Source: an uncultured Eubacteriales bacterium (GTDB lineage Bacteria; Bacillota; Clostridia; Peptostreptococcales; Anaerovoracaceae). From it: a stretch of 64,000 nt of DNA. Made by a program: the position numbers and the translations under genes. The notes beneath the pieces are model-generated. The model saw nothing but the letters and a program-made list of their open reading frames with translations, was not told where the DNA came from and ran no database searches. Positions 44,982 to 53,957 of the stretch are shown piece by piece (position 1 is the first letter of the stretch; every line of letters begins with the position of its first letter). Location: positions 62,001-126,000 of the forward strand of contig CADBJW010000011.1 in the NCBI GenBank assembly GCA_902795135.1, written 5' to 3'.

Positions 44982-45374
44982 ATGATTGATATCGATGAAT
45001 TCACAGAAGAAATGGATAAAATCTCCGAGGAGCTGCCGGACGAATTCTTTTTAGACCTGAACGGAGGCATTCTCATTTTGCCGGATCTGAAAATCAGCCC
45101 AGACGCCAAGGCAAACGATCTGTTCGTTTTGGGAATGTATCGGCGCAGTCCTTCCATGGGGAGATTTATAGAAATCTATTACGGTTCTTTCCAGAAAATG
45201 TTCAGCCACCTGCCGAAAGAGGCGTTGATTGAGCAAATGCGGGAAGTTCTCTTTCATGAATTCACCCATCACATCGAATCTCTTGCAGGCGAGCGGGGCC
45301 TGGAGATCAAGGACGAAAAACAGCTGAAGGAATATCTCGCACATCACATGAAAAACAATGGAGGTAGGAAATGA
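44982..45374 (+). CDS. Zincin-like metallopeptidase family protein
   Basis: 130 residues with HEFTHHIE (HExxH) at about residue 89-93 in a helix, and LPDEFFLDLNGGILI before it. This matches the small zincin family (PF06262-like) often annotated as a putative metallopeptidase. It has no signal peptide, so it should be cytoplasmic. Activity is not proven for most members. Its stop overlaps the start of the DJ-1 gene by 4 bases. Confidence 0.82.
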   Translation: MIDIDEFTEEMDKISEELPDEFFLDLNGGILILPDLKISPDAKANDLFVLGMYRRSPSMGRFIEIYYGSFQKMFSHLPKEALIEQMREVLFHEFTHHIESLAGERGLEIKDEKQLKEYLAHHMKNNGGRK

Positions 45375-45913
45375 TCTATGTACACCTTGCGGAAGGATTC
45401 GAAGAAGTAGAAGCACTGACCGCGGTTGACGTTTTAAGAAGAGCGGAATGCGACGCCAAACTGGTGTCCGTAACGGGGAGCATGGTTGTAACGGGAACCC
45501 ATGGGATCCCGGTGCAGGCGGATCTTTTGTTTGAAGATGCGGATTACGAAAACTGTGAAATGATCGTACTGCCAGGCGGACTTCCGGGGGCAACGAATCT
45601 TTTGGAGCACAAAGGCCTCAAGGCACAAATCGAAGCTTTTGCAGCGGCTGGAAAGTGGCTGGCCGCCATTTGTGCCGCACCGATGGTGTTGGGAGCACAC
45701 GGCGTGCTCCGGGGCAAAAAAGCAACGATCTATCCGGAAATGGAAGAGCACCTGATCGGCGCAGAACCTACCGGCGAGACGGTTACGGTGGACGGGAATG
45801 TGATCACCGGCCAGGGACCGGCCCTTGCCATGGAATTTGCACTGCAATTACTGGAAGCACTCAAAGGACGGGAAGTCCGTGACGAGGTCGCTTCGGATAT
45901 GTTATACGAATAA
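45371..45913 (+). CDS. DJ-1/PfpI family protein (YajL/ThiJ-like)
   Basis: 180 residues. The nucleophile elbow Cys is in AAICAAPMVLG, with the Glu in HLAEGFEEVEA and the LPGGLPGATNL loop, all hallmarks of the DJ-1 subgroup. Proteins of this group protect against oxidative or carbonyl stress; direct deglycase claims are disputed. It lies between the zincin (4-base overlap) and metH. Confidence 0.9.
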   Translation: MIYVHLAEGFEEVEALTAVDVLRRAECDAKLVSVTGSMVVTGTHGIPVQADLLFEDADYENCEMIVLPGGLPGATNLLEHKGLKAQIEAFAAAGKWLAAICAAPMVLGAHGVLRGKKATIYPEMEEHLIGAEPTGETVTVDGNVITGQGPALAMEFALQLLEALKGREVRDEVASDMLYE

Positions 45914-45929
45914 ACAGATAGGGGAAACC

Positions 45930-47735
45930 ATGGGAGTAATCATTCTTGATGGAGCGATGGGAACCATGTTCCAGCGAAAGGGCATCCGGCCCGGCGAAGA
46001 TACGACGAAGTATGCCCTGGAACATCCGGATATCGTGGAAGAGATCCAGCGCATGTATGTAGAGGCTGGGTCCGACGCGATTTATGCTCCGACATTCAAC
46101 TTGAATCGCGAGAAAATCGAAGCACTGGGATTGACGGTAGATGAGACCGTAAGGCGGCTCATCGAGCCGTCTGTTAACGTGCGGGAAGAGGTTCTGCAGC
46201 AGGGCAGACCGATCATCGTCGGCCTTGACATCGGCCCGCAGGGACAGCTCTTGGAGCCGATGGGGACTAAGACCTTTGAAGAAGCCTATGACTTCTTTGC
46301 AGAGCTTGTGATTTCCGGCTGCAGCGCCGGGGTCGATTTTATCGTCATTGAAACCATGACAGATCTTTATGAAACAAAGGCGGCGGTACTGGCGGCAAAA
46401 GAAAATTCGGACCTGCCGGTTATGGTTTCCATGTCCTTCGAAGAAAACGGCAGAACCTTTACGGGAACCAGCCTTCAGGCCTTTGCCATTACCATGGAAG
46501 GTCTGGACGTAGATGCGATCGGAATCAATTGTTCTCTGGGGCCGGTTCAGATTCTGCCGATGATCAAAGAACTCATGGGGTGCACGAACCTGCCGGTATT
46601 TGCCAAACCAAATGCGGGGCTTCCGGATCCGGAAACCGGTGATTATGACATAGACTGCGGACAGTTTATCGAAGAAATGAAAAAATTCATGACCGCCGGT
46701 GTCGCCATGGTTGGTGGATGCTGCGGGACCGACCCAGAATACATCCGCGGACTGGCGGCCTTCCGAAATGAGATGAACGAAGGCGAGGGGACCCTTGCCA
46801 GTGATATTGATGCCGCCGCAGATGACAAACGCAATTATCTGACCCTTTGCAGCGGCAGCAAGACGGTTTCCGTCGACCACGTGACCGTCATTGGAGAGCG
46901 CCTGAATCCAACGGGCAAAAAGAAACTGAAAAAAGCCCTTTTGGACGGCGATTTGGATTACGTTGCCGCAAAAGCTTTGGAACAGGTGGAAGCCGGAGCG
47001 GAAATTCTGGACGTAAACGTCGGGGTTCCGGGTCTGGATGAAGCGGCCGTCATAGGACCACTGATCAAAAAACTGCAATCGATCACCAACGTGCCTTTGC
47101 AGATTGACTCGGCCAACCCGGAAGTGATCGAAGCAGGTCTTCGGGTATACAACGGCAAGGCCATCGTCAATTCCGTAAACGGAGAACCGGCTGTTATGGA
47201 CCGGATTCTGCCGATCGTCAAGAAGTACGGAGCGGCGGTCATCGGTCTGACGCTGGATGATTCTGGAATACCGGAAACGGCGGAACAGCGTTTTGCAATT
47301 GCGGAACGCATCATCAGCCGGGCCCAGGATTACGGGATTCCATACAAAGATATTATCATCGACTGCTTGACCCTGACCGCATCGGCCCAGCAAAAGGAAG
47401 TGGACGAGACACTGAAAACGGTCCGGATGGTCACGGAGCAGTTTGGACTGAATACAGCGCTGGGCGTTTCAAACGTCAGCTTCGGACTGCCTTTAAGGCC
47501 GGTTATCAACCGGACCTTCCTGACCATGGCGCTGGAAAACGGACTGACCATGCCAATCATCAACCCAAACGACGAGGATATGATGGCGGCAATCTTTGCA
47601 TTTGTTCGGAGAAAGAGAGCTTTCAAAAATCTCCAAGTCATCAGACAGTCCAAAAGCTTCGGTCGGAAGCAGAGACCAAACACAGGGCAAAGACAAGGGC
47701 AAAGGCCTTTTGTACTGTGTGATGAACGGTCTTGA
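45930..47735 (+). CDS. metH: Cobalamin-dependent methionine synthase, N-terminal part of a frameshifted gene
   Basis: From the ATG at 45930 (GGGGAAACC in front). The homocysteine S-methyltransferase barrel has zinc cysteines in INCSLGP and VGGCCGTDP. The methyltetrahydrofolate-binding barrel follows (VIGERLNPTGKKKLKKAL, EILDVNVGVPG, QIDSANPEVIEAG, GVSNVSFGLPLR). The sense ends near 47603 (NDEDMMAAIFAF); the next 40 or so residues to the stop look like a wrong frame. The B12-binding half continues in the frame one base later. A single extra base between about 47604 and 47690 would explain this. With both parts joined it is about 800 residues and lacks the C-terminal reactivation domain, as is usual in Clostridia. 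Confidence 0.88.
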   Translation: MGVIILDGAMGTMFQRKGIRPGEDTTKYALEHPDIVEEIQRMYVEAGSDAIYAPTFNLNREKIEALGLTVDETVRRLIEPSVNVREEVLQQGRPIIVGLDIGPQGQLLEPMGTKTFEEAYDFFAELVISGCSAGVDFIVIETMTDLYETKAAVLAAKENSDLPVMVSMSFEENGRTFTGTSLQAFAITMEGLDVDAIGINCSLGPVQILPMIKELMGCTNLPVFAKPNAGLPDPETGDYDIDCGQFIEEMKKFMTAGVAMVGGCCGTDPEYIRGLAAFRNEMNEGEGTLASDIDAAADDKRNYLTLCSGSKTVSVDHVTVIGERLNPTGKKKLKKALLDGDLDYVAAKALEQVEAGAEILDVNVGVPGLDEAAVIGPLIKKLQSITNVPLQIDSANPEVIEAGLRVYNGKAIVNSVNGEPAVMDRILPIVKKYGAAVIGLTLDDSGIPETAEQRFAIAERIISRAQDYGIPYKDIIIDCLTLTASAQQKEVDETLKTVRMVTEQFGLNTALGVSNVSFGLPLRPVINRTFLTMALENGLTMPIINPNDEDMMAAIFAFVRRKRAFKNLQVIRQSKSFGRKQRPNTGQRQGQRPFVLCDERS

Positions 47736-48330
47736 GAAGGAGACGGCGGAAGAAGTCGACCGGCTGCTCCAGACGAAGAGCGGAATCCAGATCGTCAATG
47801 AAGATCTGATCCCTGCCCTTGACGTAGTGGGCAAAGGCTTTGAAAAAGGTGATATATTCTTGCCGCAGATGATGCAGGCGGCCCAGGCGGCCCAGGCAGG
47901 ATTCGACATTGTAAAGAAGACCATGATCGGATCCGGAGAGGCAGAAGAATCAAAAGGCGAAGTTGTGATTGCGACAGTCAAAGGCGATATCCATGACATC
48001 GGCAAAAACATTGTCCGGGTCATTATGGAAAATTACGGATTCAAGATGATCGATCTGGGCAGAGACGTTCCGGTTGAGAAAGTCGTTGACGCCGTTGCGT
48101 CCAAAGATATCAAACTGGTAGGACTCAGCGCCCTGATGACCACGACCCTGGACAGCATGGAAGAGACCATTCGCGCTTTGCGGGCCTCTTCACCGGATTG
48201 TAAGATCATGGTCGGCGGCGCTGTTCTCACGGCCGATTATGCCCGGGAAATGGGCGCGGACTATTACTGCAGCGATGCCATGAAGTCCGTGGAAGCGGCC
48301 CAGGAAGTTTTTGAGGGGAAAGAGCATTAG
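47596..48330 (+). CDS. metH: Methionine synthase, cobalamin-binding C-terminal part (after frameshift)
   Basis: The protein-like part starts near 47690 with GLLYCVMNGLEKETAEEV, the helical B12 cap domain. The Rossmann B12 domain follows, with GDIHDIGKNIV (the His binds cobalt), GLSALMTTT and VGGAVL. It stays open in this frame to 48330. A TTG at 47596 and an ATG at 47722 are possible starts, but neither has a ribosome site, so separate translation is doubtful unless by coupling with the upstream stop at 47735. Read as the second half of a broken metH, or as evidence of a sequencing error. Confidence 0.85.
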   Translation: MHLFGERELSKISKSSDSPKASVGSRDQTQGKDKGKGLLYCVMNGLEKETAEEVDRLLQTKSGIQIVNEDLIPALDVVGKGFEKGDIFLPQMMQAAQAAQAGFDIVKKTMIGSGEAEESKGEVVIATVKGDIHDIGKNIVRVIMENYGFKMIDLGRDVPVEKVVDAVASKDIKLVGLSALMTTTLDSMEETIRALRASSPDCKIMVGGAVLTADYAREMGADYYCSDAMKSVEAAQEVFEGKEH

Positions 48331-48360
48331 AGGAAAAAGAAGGAGCATTAGAGAAAAGAC

Positions 48361-48783
48361 ATGAATGGATTTAGAAACTGGATGTCACAATTTATGATCG
48401 GCAGGTACGGGATGGATCAGCTGAACCGATTCATCATGTATCTGGCGCTGGCTTTGGTGATTATAGGGCTGTTCGTTCACGTCCGGATTTTGACGTGGAT
48501 CACGATCGTCCTTTTGATCATAATGTATTGCAGATCATTTTCCCGTTCCATCTACAAACGGCAGCAGGAAAATATGAAATATCTGCAGCTCAAACAGAAA
48601 TTCACGGGCAAAGGCTCCGGAAACACCGGCGGGCCGACCAGACAGGACCGCAAGGCTGCCAAACAGGGAAAACGGCTGCTGATCTGTCCTTATTGCAAGG
48701 AAAAGCTCAGAGTTCCGGTTGGCGCCGGCAAAATCAAGATCCGATGTCCGCACTGCAAACAGGAATTTGAAGAAATCGTATAG
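48361..48783 (+). CDS. Small membrane protein with C-terminal zinc ribbon
   Basis: 140 residues. Two membrane helices lie at about 23-39 and 42-57, followed by a basic linker and two CxxC pairs (CPYCKEKL and CPHCKQEF) forming a zinc ribbon in the cytoplasm. The family is conserved in Clostridia but has no known function. It lies 30 bases after metH and 28 before glnA. The closest AAGGAG is 20 bases upstream, in a short duplicated stretch. Confidence 0.8.
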   Translation: MNGFRNWMSQFMIGRYGMDQLNRFIMYLALALVIIGLFVHVRILTWITIVLLIIMYCRSFSRSIYKRQQENMKYLQLKQKFTGKGSGNTGGPTRQDRKAAKQGKRLLICPYCKEKLRVPVGAGKIKIRCPHCKQEFEEIV

Positions 48784-48811
48784 TGGAAGCATTGTTTAGG
48801 TAGGAGAGAAG

Positions 48812-50248
48812 ATGTTTAATTCAGTAAAAGAAGTCAAGGATTTTGTAAAAGACAATCACATTAAAATGATTGATTTCAAAATGGTCGATCTGGAAGGAAG
48901 ATGGAGGCATTTGTCCATTCCGGTTGACCGATTCACAGAAGAGACTATGACAGCCGGCATCGGATTCGATGGATCCAATTACGGATATGCTCCAATCGAA
49001 AAGTCCGACATGGTATTCATCCCGAATCTCAAAACGGCAATTTTCGACAAGTTTGTGGAAGTTCCGACCATTACGATGATGGGGGACGTATATGTCATCG
49101 ATGAACCGCACAACCGGCCATTTGATCAGTATCCGAGAAACGTCTCTCTGGCTGCAGAAAAGTACATGCGGGACGAAGGCATTGCAGACCAGATGATCAT
49201 CGGACCGGAATTTGAATTTTATCTCTTTGACCGGGTCGCTTATCAGGTGCAGGAACAGTCCGTGTTCTGTGAAGTGGATACGAGTCAGGCAGAATGGAAC
49301 TCGGCCATTGAAGACGACATCCGGAACAAAGGCTATCAGGTGGGACGCAAACGCGGATATCACGCAGACATCCCGCAGGATATCACCTACAGCAGCCGTG
49401 CGAAAATGTGTATGACCATGCAGGAATGGGGCATTCCAGTCAAGTACCATCACCACGAAGTGGGTGGTCCGGGTCAGGTCGAGATCGAAGTGGAACTCGG
49501 TGAACTGACGGATATGGCAGACGCGACCATGGCTACGAAATACATTATTAAAAACACCGCCGTTGAAGATGACCGGACGGCGACCTTCCTGCCAAAGCCG
49601 ATTTATGATGAAGCGGGAAGCGGACTGCATGTACATATGCATTTGTTCAAAGACGGAAAACCGCTGTTTTATGACCAGAACGGATATTCCGGGCTGTCGG
49701 AGCTGGCACTGCAGTTTATGGGCGGCATTCTGGCTCATGCTCCAAGCCTTTGCGCCTTTACTAATCCGTCGACAAACTCCTACAAGAGATTGGTCCCGGG
49801 CTTTGAAGCACCGGTAACCATTGGATTTGCAACGGCCAACCGAAGCTCCGTAATCCGAATTCCGGCTTATGCCAAATCACCGGAAACAAAGCGCTTTGAG
49901 CTGAGAAATCCAGATGGAACGGCGAACCCGTATTATGCCTATGCAGCCATTCTCATGGCTGGAATCGATGGTGTGAAAAACAAGATCAACGCCATGGACG
50001 GCGGTTGGGGTCCATACGACTTTAACCTGTACGATCTTACAGACGAGCAAAAGAAGGAAGTTAAGGCACTGCCGAGAAATCTGATGGACGCGCTGGATGC
50101 GCTGGAAGCTGACCACGACTATCTGACGGTTGGCGGCGTATTCCCAGAGGAACTGATCGACCTTTGGATCGAGAAGAAAAAAGCAGACTTCAATAAAGTC
50201 AATTCGATTCCACATCCGGCTGAGTTTTCACTGTATTATGACCTGTAA
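48812..50248 (+). CDS. glnA: Glutamine synthetase type I (beta-like features)
   Basis: 478 residues, longer than the 444 usual in Bacillus-type (alpha) enzymes. Active-site segments: GPEFEFYLFD, EAGSGLHVHMHLF, NPSTNSYKRLVPGFEAP and NRSSVIRIP. The C-terminal part NLYDLTDEQKKEV corresponds to the segment holding the adenylylated Tyr in E. coli, and the end PHPAEFSLYYDL also resembles that branch. It joins ammonia to glutamate using ATP. No GlnR box or glnE/glnB gene is present nearby, so control is unknown. The ribosome site is TAGGAGAGAAG. Confidence 0.96.
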   Translation: MFNSVKEVKDFVKDNHIKMIDFKMVDLEGRWRHLSIPVDRFTEETMTAGIGFDGSNYGYAPIEKSDMVFIPNLKTAIFDKFVEVPTITMMGDVYVIDEPHNRPFDQYPRNVSLAAEKYMRDEGIADQMIIGPEFEFYLFDRVAYQVQEQSVFCEVDTSQAEWNSAIEDDIRNKGYQVGRKRGYHADIPQDITYSSRAKMCMTMQEWGIPVKYHHHEVGGPGQVEIEVELGELTDMADATMATKYIIKNTAVEDDRTATFLPKPIYDEAGSGLHVHMHLFKDGKPLFYDQNGYSGLSELALQFMGGILAHAPSLCAFTNPSTNSYKRLVPGFEAPVTIGFATANRSSVIRIPAYAKSPETKRFELRNPDGTANPYYAYAAILMAGIDGVKNKINAMDGGWGPYDFNLYDLTDEQKKEVKALPRNLMDALDALEADHDYLTVGGVFPEELIDLWIEKKKADFNKVNSIPHPAEFSLYYDL

Positions 50249-50259
50249 GAGAGTAGTGA

Positions 50260-51492
50260 ATGGGAATCATTGAAAAAGAAACGAGAAAGTTAAATTGTGA
50301 ATATGGTGCGATTTTTGGCACCTACTGGATGATCTATGCCATTGTCAGCAGCTTCGCATCTGTGTTTATGCTGGCAAGGGGGTATTCCAATTCTCAAATC
50401 GGCATTACACTTGCGAGCGCCAACGTATTGGCGTTTATCATGCAGCCTTTGATCGCGGATTATACGGACCGGTCAAAGCGACTTGGCATCATCGGGGTGA
50501 CGGAGCTGATGACAGCTCTGATGATGGTGTTTACGATCGGCATGTTCGTCTTTAAGGGCGGAACGGTTGCCCTATGCGTGGTATTCGTGCTTTTGATCGC
50601 ATTCCACACGGTATTGCAGCCGCTGTTTAATTCCCTGGCCTTTAAGCTGGAGGAGTGCGGACTTGCAACCAATTATGGCGTGGCCAGAGCTGGGGGATCA
50701 TTGGCGTATTCGATTTTTATCGCCATTCTGGGAACCCTGGTCGAGAAATTCGGCATCGTGATCATGCCGATCAGTGGGGAAATCATTTGTGCACTAATGA
50801 TATTATGTCTGGTGCTGACCAGGCGGACCTTTAAGAAGAATCTGGCGATGGGCCATCCGCCTCTTTACAGCTCATCGAGTGCAGAGGATGGCGCCGATGA
50901 TGAGTCTATCAATCTGGTGCAGTTCATTCGGAGAAATAAAACCTTTTTCCTGGTGAACATCGGTGTCGTCGGATTGTTCTTTAGCAATGCGATATTGAAC
51001 AATTACATGGCCCAGATCGTGGATGCGGTCAACGGAACCACAGAGGACATGGGGAGAATCCTGGGCATTATGGCATTCCTGGAAATCCCGACCATGGTGT
51101 TCTTTAAGCGCATCAAGAAATATTTTTCCTGCCAGCTTTTGCTTAAGATCGCAGCCATTGGATTCACGATCAAGATCGCGCTGGTCTGGATTGCTGGCTC
51201 AGTATGGATGCTTTATGTAGCGCAGGTATTTCAAATCATTTCCTTTGCGCTGTTTTTACCGGGCATGGTTTATTTCACCGATGAAATCATGAGCCGCGGG
51301 GAGGCAGTGAAAGGGCAGGCGCTGTTCACTACAATGATTACGCTGACCACGATTTTTTCCAGCCTTTTGGGAGGATGGATCCTAGATGTTGCGGGGGCCA
51401 AAACGCTGACGCTGGTTGCAACCATCGCAACGGCGGCAGGAGCTGTTTTGATCATAGCGGTCATCGATAAGGTGCAGTCCAGCCGCAGGTGA
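50260..51492 (+). CDS. Major facilitator superfamily transporter (MFS_1-like)
   Basis: 410 residues, about 12 membrane helices. The loop DYTDRSKRLG after helix 2 is the MFS signature region. The order of charged loops, with a longer central loop at about 200-225, fits the LacY/nucleoside-type MFS_1-like group. It probably exchanges a sugar, nucleoside or drug with protons; no substrate can be named. It starts 11 bases after glnA. Confidence 0.85.
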   Translation: MGIIEKETRKLNCEYGAIFGTYWMIYAIVSSFASVFMLARGYSNSQIGITLASANVLAFIMQPLIADYTDRSKRLGIIGVTELMTALMMVFTIGMFVFKGGTVALCVVFVLLIAFHTVLQPLFNSLAFKLEECGLATNYGVARAGGSLAYSIFIAILGTLVEKFGIVIMPISGEIICALMILCLVLTRRTFKKNLAMGHPPLYSSSSAEDGADDESINLVQFIRRNKTFFLVNIGVVGLFFSNAILNNYMAQIVDAVNGTTEDMGRILGIMAFLEIPTMVFFKRIKKYFSCQLLLKIAAIGFTIKIALVWIAGSVWMLYVAQVFQIISFALFLPGMVYFTDEIMSRGEAVKGQALFTTMITLTTIFSSLLGGWILDVAGAKTLTLVATIATAAGAVLIIAVIDKVQSSRR

Positions 51493-51552
51493 CCGGTGCC
51501 TTTGCAGTTTGAAATCAGTAACTTTGCAGTTGAATGGAAAGGAGAGATTCGT

Positions 51553-52293
51553 ATGTATGAAGAGTTGACGAAGATTTTGAAAGAGAGCAAACGCATCGCG
51601 TTTTTTGGTGGGGCTGGCGTTTCCACCGAAAGCAACATTCCGGATTTCAGATCGGAAGCCGGACTGTACAACGCACAGCAGAAATACGGCATGTCTCCGG
51701 AACGGATGCTGTCCCATTCGTTCTTTGTGCAGGATACACAGACCTTTTTTGATTACTATAAGAACAACCTGATCTATCAGGACGCCCAGCCGAACCAGGC
51801 CCATTTGGCACTTGCGAAGCTGGAAGAGATGGGGAAGCTAAACGGCATCGCGACCCAGAACATCGACGGTCTTCACCAAAAGGCCGGCAGCAAAGCCGTG
51901 TATGAGCTTCACGGGTCCGTACTCCGAAATTACTGCATGCACTGTGGTGAATTCTATGATTTAGACTATATTATGGATCCTGACAACTGCGATGGATACA
52001 TTCCGAAATGTAAGAAGTGCGGCGGCATCGTAAAACCGGACGTGGTCTTATACGAAGAGTCTCTGGACGAGGATCAGATCAACGGCGCGGTCAATGCCAT
52101 CCGCAATGCGGACACACTGATTATCGGAGGCACATCCCTCGTTGTTTATCCTGCAGCGGGGTTCGTCAATTACTTCCGCGGCGACAAACTGGTCCTGATC
52201 AATAAGAGCGAAACGGCCTTTGACGGCCGCGCGGACCTGGTGATCAATGATGCCATCGGCAAAGTCCTGGGCGAAGCCGTCGCGGCGCTGTAA
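51553..52293 (+). CDS. cobB: Sirtuin NAD-dependent protein deacylase
   Basis: 246 residues from the ATG at 51553, which follows AAAGGAGAG. NAD-binding motifs are GGAGVSTESNIPDFRS and TQNIDGLHQKAG. The catalytic His is in ELHGSV and the zinc is held by CMHCGEF and CKKCGG. It removes acyl groups from lysines, forming nicotinamide and O-acyl-ADP-ribose. It follows the MFS gene and precedes a strong terminator. Confidence 0.93.
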   Translation: MYEELTKILKESKRIAFFGGAGVSTESNIPDFRSEAGLYNAQQKYGMSPERMLSHSFFVQDTQTFFDYYKNNLIYQDAQPNQAHLALAKLEEMGKLNGIATQNIDGLHQKAGSKAVYELHGSVLRNYCMHCGEFYDLDYIMDPDNCDGYIPKCKKCGGIVKPDVVLYEESLDEDQINGAVNAIRNADTLIIGGTSLVVYPAAGFVNYFRGDKLVLINKSETAFDGRADLVINDAIGKVLGEAVAAL

Positions 52294-52343
52294 CCCAGCG
52301 CTTCCAGCTGACGCGGTGGGGAGCATAGTGCTATTACAATAAT

Positions 52344-52390
52344 AATCACCCCTCCAAAGGAATGGAATAACATCTATTGGAGGGGTGATT
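52344..52390. terminator. Bidirectional terminator with a perfect 14-bp stem
   Basis: AATCACCCCTCCAA (52344-52357) is exactly complementary to TTGGAGGGGTGATT (52377-52390). It lies between the convergent sirtuin and PAS/AAA+ regulator genes. T-runs are weak on both sides. Confidence 0.78.
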
Positions 52391-52415
52391 GAGCGATTAT
52401 TCGTTTTTACCCAGA

Positions 52416-53768
52416 TCAGTACTTTCTCAAAATCCGCGATACGGTAGACTGGTTGACACCGAGAACTTCGGCCGTCTTATGGGTCGTCTTATAAATCGCA
52501 TAGGCGCGTTTGACGAGTTGTTCTTCCAGGATGTGTTTCGCTTCCTTGAGAGGAATAATGTCTTCGCAGTAAACTTTGCTTTTGTTTTCCGACGCATCGC
52601 CCTGACCGTGAATGGCTGTGTGGATCGCTTCGCCTTTGATGATCGGCCCGTCTGCAATGATGTAGGCGCTTTCAATCGTCCGTTCCAGCTCGATGAGATT
52701 GCCCGGCCATGCGTGTGATGTCAGGACACCGAGGGCTTCTTTGCTGAGGATTTTTTTCGTGTGATATTTCTCATTGCACATTGCCATGTATTGGTTCGAC
52801 AGCTGTGGAATGTCCTTGACCCGGTTCCTGAGGGGCGGGATGTTGATTGGCATCGGACTGATTTTGTAATACAAGGCCTTTTGGAAGGTGTCATCCTCAC
52901 TCATGACCTTCAGGTCTTTACTCGTAATGGCGATGATTCTGGCTGTTGAGAAAACGGATTCGCTTCCACCGGCACGGAAAAACTTGCCTGTCTCTAGGTA
53001 CTCAAACAGTTTCGCTTGCAGTTTCCCAGGCAGAAATCCAATGTTGTTAAATACCAGTGTGCCGCCCATGGCCAAATCCAGTTTTCCCGGCTTTTGCTGC
53101 CTCCCCTTGCTGGAGCTGACTTCGTAGCCAAAAATCTCCCGCTCCAAAGCCGTATCATCGGAGGAAGAGCAGTTGACGGTTAAAAAGGGTTTATCCCGTC
53201 GCTTGCCAAAGAAATGAATGTGCCTTGCTACGATCTGTTTGCCAGTCCCCGATTCGCCCTGTATCAACACTGGAAGGTCGAGGGACGCGGCTTTATCCAT
53301 AATGGATTTCAGCTTGATGCTGACAGGATCGGTCGCCGCAAATTCACTGTTTTTGTACAACTCTCTTTTCAGGGTGGCGATTTCCGCTTCCCGTTCATCC
53401 AGGGTTTCCAGCAGCTTGTTTACGGCATCGATGTCCTGGGATGAGGTAATGACCATTTCGATATTGCCGTCCTCATCGTAAATCGGAATGCCGCTGGCAA
53501 TGATGCGTTTTCCGTTTTTGAGCTTTTGCAAAACGCTGACAGGCTGCTTTTCGTGGAGAACCTTGAGGGTACTGCTCTCGGAAAAATAGCCTTCGTTCTG
53601 GAGATCCTGAACGTTTCTGCCGATGATGTTCTCGATATCCAGCTCGTTGATTTCAATGGATGCGGGATTGACGAAAAGCACATCTCCATTGCCGTCACTG
53701 ACAAAAATCTCCTCGCCGAGGTTTTCTACGATTACCTTGTAAATGTTGTCGATTCTGTTCTGTTTCAT
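52416..53768 (-). CDS. PAS-AAA+-Fis regulator lacking sigma54 and Walker B motifs
   Basis: 450 residues. A PAS domain (about 10-115), a coiled coil (about 116-140), an AAA+ domain (about 145-375) and a Fis-type helix-turn-helix at the end (HKTAEVLGVNQSTVSRI). Walker A is intact (GESGTGK at 171-177). The GAFTGA loop that contacts sigma54 is absent: the segment reads EVSSSKGR at 216-223. The Walker B acid pair is Asn241-Asn242 (LVFNNIG), so ATP hydrolysis is unlikely. Like TyrR, it probably controls sigma70-type promoters, as an ATP-dependent or PAS-ligand-dependent repressor or activator. It stands alone with its own strong promoter. Confidence 0.88.
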   Translation of the reverse strand: MKQNRIDNIYKVIVENLGEEIFVSDGNGDVLFVNPASIEINELDIENIIGRNVQDLQNEGYFSESSTLKVLHEKQPVSVLQKLKNGKRIIASGIPIYDEDGNIEMVITSSQDIDAVNKLLETLDEREAEIATLKRELYKNSEFAATDPVSIKLKSIMDKAASLDLPVLIQGESGTGKQIVARHIHFFGKRRDKPFLTVNCSSSDDTALEREIFGYEVSSSKGRQQKPGKLDLAMGGTLVFNNIGFLPGKLQAKLFEYLETGKFFRAGGSESVFSTARIIAITSKDLKVMSEDDTFQKALYYKISPMPINIPPLRNRVKDIPQLSNQYMAMCNEKYHTKKILSKEALGVLTSHAWPGNLIELERTIESAYIIADGPIIKGEAIHTAIHGQGDASENKSKVYCEDIIPLKEAKHILEEQLVKRAYAIYKTTHKTAEVLGVNQSTVSRILRKY

Positions 53769-53795
53769 CTGGGCACCTCTTCATAGCTTGGCTGT

Positions 53796-53824
53796 ATTAT
53801 ACACTAATCAGCGAGAATATGCAA
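53796..53824 (-). promoter_or_regulatory. Promoter for the PAS/AAA+ regulator
   Basis: On the - strand TTGCAT (complement of 53819-53824), 17 bases, TATAAT (complement of 53796-53801). This is a standard sigma70-type promoter. Confidence 0.8.
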
Positions 53825-53957
53825 AAATACATCATGCCGGATGAGTAACTTCGGATACCTTGAGAAGTGCGAAAAATAATAGGAAATGGGAGTAGGAAGG
53901 TGTATAATTGAAGCAGAAATGCAATTGATTGACCAGAAACGCTGAGGAGAGAGTAAC

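Noticed and set aside
45861..47393. A 510-codon open frame on the - strand
   Set aside because: Opposite the clear metH coding sequence; no domain and no ribosome site.
52416..53768. Sigma54-dependent activator
   Set aside because: The overall layout fits, but GAFTGA and the Walker B acids are missing, so I call it a regulator without sigma54 function.
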